The translations under genes were made by a program, and so were the position numbers. 64,000 nucleotides of DNA from Streptomyces avidinii (GTDB lineage Bacteria; Actinomycetota; Actinomycetes; Streptomycetales; Streptomycetaceae): NCBI RefSeq assembly GCF_014650695.1, contig NZ_BMVL01000021.1, positions 26,611-90,610 of the forward strand. The letters are read 5' to 3'. Each line of letters starts with the position of its first letter. The stretch's first letter is position 1. A model generated the notes under the pieces. It did no database searches, had not been told where the DNA came from, and saw only the letters and a list, made by a program, of their open reading frames with translations. This document shows positions 60,940-64,000 of the stretch, one piece after another.

Positions 60940-61199
60940 AGGGCCGAGGCGCCGGGCGGCCAGGTCTCACCTGCCCTTGATCGACGCGTCCGCCCGGTGC
61001 CATCGTGGAACGCTGGCATGCCACATCACCACCGCGCCGTGTCCCCGTCGGCACTCACCGCCGAGCGCTGGAACGCCCGTACAGGCATGGCCGGGGCGCA
61101 TCTCGATCTCCGGCTCCGGACCCTTCGCCCCCGAATCCTTCTCCTCGACTTCCAGGAGGCCGTCTTGCCCATGCCCACCGCCCATCAGGGAGCGCCGCC
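60940..61199. other. Leader region of the hydrolase-exporter operon, no gene seen
   Basis: About 260 bp between the StrR-like palindrome and the hydrolase ATG; with 60727-60909 it makes a 473-bp divergent gap after mbtH. Open frames here have no consistent codon bias. GGGAG at 61188-61192 is the ribosome binding site of the hydrolase gene. Nothing else was recognised. Confidence 0.5.
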
Positions 61200-61997
61200 A
61201 TGCCGTTCGTGAGCACCAACGGGATCCGGCTCTCCTACCAGCGGTCAGGCCGAGGGGAGCCGGTGCTCCTCATCATGGGCTCCGGCGCCGCAGGCCGCGT
61301 GTGGACGATGCACCAGACACCCGCTCTGCACCGGGCGGGCTACGAGACGATCGTCTTCGACAACCGGGGCATCGCGCCGTCCTCCACTCCGCCCGGCGAC
61401 TACTCCCTCGCGGACATGACCGCCGACACGATCGGACTGATCGAGGCACTGGACATCGGGCCGTGCCGCATCGTCGGCACGTCGATGGGAGCCATGATCG
61501 CCCAGGAGCTCGCGCTCGCCCGCCCCGAACTGGTGCGCTGCGCCGTCCTCATGGCGACCCGGGCCCGGTCCGACGCCGCGCGGCGCATGATGCGGGAGGC
61601 GGACCGCGAACTGCGGGCCTCCGGTATCACCCTCCCGCCCAAGTACGAGGCCGTCCGCACCGTGCTGGAGATGCTGTCCCCGACCACGCTGAACGACGAA
61701 GCCGCGGCCTCCGGTTGGCTGGAGATCTTCGAACTGACCTCGGGCAGCTCCGCCCCGGGCCAGGACTCTGTCGACACGTTCGGCGACCGCCGCGAGGCGC
61801 TGCGCGAACTCACGGTGCCGTGCCGTGCGATCGCCTTCTCCGACGACCTCATCTGTCCTCCGCACCTGGTCGCCGAGGTGGCGGACGCCATCCCGGACTG
61901 CGACTACGTGGAGATCCCCGGCTGCGGTCATCTCGGGAACCTGGAGAACCCGGACGAGGTGAACACCGCGGTCATCGAGTTCCTCGGAAAGTACTGA
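61200..61997 (+). CDS. Alpha/beta-fold hydrolase
   Basis: 265 residues. The oxyanion region MGSGAAGRVWTMHQT, the nucleophile elbow GTSMGAMIAQELAL (Ser), the acid in AIAFSDDLICPP and the His in IPGCGHLGNLENPDEVN make up a complete catalytic triad. No signal peptide, so cytoplasmic. In NRPS clusters such proteins act as thioesterase-like or esterase tailoring enzymes. It precedes the ABC exporter by 29 bp, probably as one operon. Confidence 0.85.
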   Translation: MPFVSTNGIRLSYQRSGRGEPVLLIMGSGAAGRVWTMHQTPALHRAGYETIVFDNRGIAPSSTPPGDYSLADMTADTIGLIEALDIGPCRIVGTSMGAMIAQELALARPELVRCAVLMATRARSDAARRMMREADRELRASGITLPPKYEAVRTVLEMLSPTTLNDEAAASGWLEIFELTSGSSAPGQDSVDTFGDRREALRELTVPCRAIAFSDDLICPPHLVAEVADAIPDCDYVEIPGCGHLGNLENPDEVNTAVIEFLGKY

Positions 61998-62026
61998 CCG
62001 CCCCTCACGAGCACGAAGGACGTTCC

Positions 62027-63961
62027 ATGGCAAGGAAAAAGAGCGCGGCCGAAGACAAGGCGCGACTACGGTTCGACGACGGCTCGATCACCCGTCGGCG
62101 GATCAAGCAGGGGACGTTCCGGCGCATCCTCCCCTACGCCCTGACCTACCCCTGGCCGATGACACTGCTGGTGATCAGCACGGTCGTCGATGCCGCGGCC
62201 ACCGCAGCGGGCCCCCTGCTCCTGAAGATGGTCATCGACGACGGCATCCTGCCCGGCCGGACCGACACGGTGATCTGGCTCTGCCTGGGCGTGACCGGCC
62301 TGGCGCTGGTCGAGGGTGCCGCCATGTACGTACAGGCCTGGGCCTCGGGCCGGATCGGCGAAGGAGTCGTCTACGACCTGCGCAACAGGGTGTTCACGCA
62401 CATCCAGAAGCAGTCGCTGACCTTCTTCACCCGCGCGCAGACCGGAGCCCTCGTCAGCCGGCTGAACACCGACGTCGTCGGGGCGCGGCAGGCGGTGACC
62501 GTCCTGCTCTCCCAGACCCTGTCCGTGCTCCTCTCGCTGGCCCTGGTGCTGGCCGCGATGTTCTACCTGTCGTGGCAGATCACCCTCGCCGCCCTGGCGA
62601 TGATCCCGCTCTTCCTGCTCCCGGCGCGTCTGGTCTCGGGCCGGCTCCAGCGCCTCACGCGGGAGCGGATGGAGCTCGACGGCGACATGAGCTCCCTGAT
62701 GAGCGAGCGTTTCAACGTCTCGGGCGCCATGCTCGCCAAGCTCTACGGCCGCGTGGAGGACGAGTCCGGCCTGTTCGCCCGCAAGGCGGGCCGCGTGCGT
62801 GACATCGCCGTGCTGGGGATCCTCTACGGGCGCACCCTCAGCATCGTCGGCACCGTGCTGACGGCGATCACCACGGCCCTGGTCTACGGACTGGGTGGCG
62901 TCCTCACCATCGACGGCACCCTGGCCCTGGGCACGCTCGTGGCCATGGTCGCCCTGCTGATGCGGCTCTACGGGCCGATCAACCAGCTCTCCAGCATGCA
63001 GGCGACCGTGATGACGGCCCTGGTCAGCTTCGACCGGGTCTTCGAGGTCCTGGACCTCGAGCCGAACATAGCGGAGCGGCCCGGCGCCCGGGACCTCGCC
63101 GACGCCCGGCCCGCGGCCGGGAGCGGCGAGGCGCCGGACATCACCTTCGAGGGGGTCAGCTTCCGCTATCCGAGCGGCGACGAGGCCGCGCTCGCCTCGC
63201 TCGGGCCGGCCGGCGGCGATCGCCCCGGCGGGGCGGACGAGGCGTGGACCCTGCAGAACCTCGACTTCCACGCCCCGGCCGGGAAACTGACCGCGCTGGT
63301 CGGCCCCTCGGGCGCCGGCAAGACCACCATCACCCAGCTCGTGCCCCGGCTCTACGACCCGGATCGGGGCACCGTCCGCATCGCCGGCCAGGACGTCAGG
63401 GACCTCACCCTGCAGTCGCTGCGCGACACGATCGGCGTGGTCACCCAGGACGCCCACCTGTTCCACGACACCCTGCGGGCCAACCTGGAGTACGCGCGGC
63501 CCGGTGCGAGCGAGCAGGAACTGATCGACGCCTGCGAGGCGGCGCTGATCTGGGACACCGTCCGCGCCCTCCCGGACGGCCTCGACACCCTGGTCGGCGA
63601 CCGGGGCTACCGGCTCTCCGGCGGAGAGAAGCAGCGGATCGCACTGGCCCGGCTGCTGCTCAAGGCCCCGTCGGTCGTCGTCCTCGACGAGGCCACCGCG
63701 CACCTCGACTCCGACTCGGAAGCGGCGATCCAGCGTGCGCTCAAGACGGCGCTGGCCGGACGCACATCGCTGGTGATCGCCCACCGTCTGTCCACGATCC
63801 GCGAGGCCGACCGGATCCTGGTCGTCGAGGCCGGACAGATCCGCGAACAGGGCACGCACAAGGAGCTGCTGGCCGCCGACGGCCTCTACGCCGCCCTGTA
63901 CCGAACCCAGTTCGCGCAGGACGAACCGCTCGAGGAGGCTGCGGTGCTCGACCCGGCGTAG
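62027..63961 (+). CDS. ABC exporter, fused transmembrane and ATP-binding domains
   Basis: 644 residues. Residues about 30-330 contain six membrane segments of the type-IV exporter fold; the C-terminal domain carries Walker A GPSGAGKTT, signature LSGGEKQRIALARLLL, Walker B SVVVLDEATAHLD and the switch His in VIAHRLST. An insertion rich in Gly/Ala (about 355-405) splits the start of the ATP-binding domain. Its length and context resemble the Tba-type exporters of peptide antibiotic clusters. It could export the product of the adjoining cluster. Confidence 0.92.
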   Translation: MARKKSAAEDKARLRFDDGSITRRRIKQGTFRRILPYALTYPWPMTLLVISTVVDAAATAAGPLLLKMVIDDGILPGRTDTVIWLCLGVTGLALVEGAAMYVQAWASGRIGEGVVYDLRNRVFTHIQKQSLTFFTRAQTGALVSRLNTDVVGARQAVTVLLSQTLSVLLSLALVLAAMFYLSWQITLAALAMIPLFLLPARLVSGRLQRLTRERMELDGDMSSLMSERFNVSGAMLAKLYGRVEDESGLFARKAGRVRDIAVLGILYGRTLSIVGTVLTAITTALVYGLGGVLTIDGTLALGTLVAMVALLMRLYGPINQLSSMQATVMTALVSFDRVFEVLDLEPNIAERPGARDLADARPAAGSGEAPDITFEGVSFRYPSGDEAALASLGPAGGDRPGGADEAWTLQNLDFHAPAGKLTALVGPSGAGKTTITQLVPRLYDPDRGTVRIAGQDVRDLTLQSLRDTIGVVTQDAHLFHDTLRANLEYARPGASEQELIDACEAALIWDTVRALPDGLDTLVGDRGYRLSGGEKQRIALARLLLKAPSVVVLDEATAHLDSDSEAAIQRALKTALAGRTSLVIAHRLSTIREADRILVVEAGQIREQGTHKELLAADGLYAALYRTQFAQDEPLEEAAVLDPA

Positions 63962-64000
63962 CACTGACGTGGCTCCCGGGCACGACGAAGCTGCCGTCCG

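Overview
The window has the hallmarks of a Streptomyces chromosome: very high G+C with strongly G/C-biased third codon positions, GTG/TTG starts, tightly packed operons with 4-bp ATGA overlaps, DmdR-type iron boxes, rare TTA (bldA) codons confined to regulators and an exporter, and families typical of the genus (SepF-like protein, NACHT NTPase, StrR-type regulators, MbtH proteins). No rRNA, tRNA or CRISPR array was seen.

Layout. 1-2.6 kb: housekeeping genes on the minus strand (edge fragment, MazG-like hydrolase, P-loop ATPase, SepF-like protein). 2.7-4.5 kb: an iron-box-controlled DUF2470 protein and a quinone oxidoreductase, ended by a strong hairpin. 4.5-11.6 kb: a leftward sulfonate-sulfur operon (TauD-like dioxygenase, SsuE, SsuA, SsuB, SsuC, FMN monooxygenase) whose last gene, an FAD/4Fe-4S oxidoreductase, is decayed. 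A divergent ROK regulator follows a 1.1-kb G+C-rich spacer and overlaps the methylmalonyl-CoA mutase operon mutA-mutB-meaB (12.7-19 kb). 19-22.3 kb: a bacterial NACHT/LRR protein, a candidate phage-defence gene. 22.4-24 kb: L-asparaginase divergent from an Lrp/AsnC regulator. 24-31.7 kb: MMPL transporter, orphan MbtH protein, a DrrAB-like ABC transporter with a DUF4097 protein and a ribbon-helix-helix protein, and a small protein with an amyloid-like C-terminal motif.

31.8-51.9 kb is a biosynthetic gene cluster without PKS or NRPS. Its centre is a GriI-like aldolase and a GriH-like 3-dehydroquinate-synthase-II homologue, the known pair that makes 3-amino-4-hydroxybenzoate (3,4-AHBA) from aspartate semialdehyde and dihydroxyacetone phosphate. 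Around them are three PaaK-family acyl-activating enzymes, an amidohydrolase, a small cysteine-rich protein, a beta-propeller protein, a fused FAD-monooxygenase/O-methyltransferase, an FMN reductase, a stand-alone aspartokinase ACT protein, two more FAD monooxygenases, a methyltransferase, an MFS exporter, a glyoxalase-fold protein and a TTA-containing PucR-type regulator. The combination suggests an aryl amide, ester or benzoxazole built from 3,4-AHBA; the exact product is inference. An IS5-like transposase remnant lies at its right edge.

52-54.8 kb holds small hypothetical proteins and a secreted protein; 54.9-56.9 kb a GT4 glycosyltransferase and an FkbM methyltransferase. 57.6-64 kb looks like the left end of a second natural-product cluster: two tandem StrR-type regulators (one with two TTA codons), an MbtH protein, an alpha/beta hydrolase and an ABC exporter. 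Two copies of a StrR-like binding palindrome flank mbtH, and an imperfect iron box lies upstream of one regulator. The NRPS genes this predicts would be beyond position 64000.
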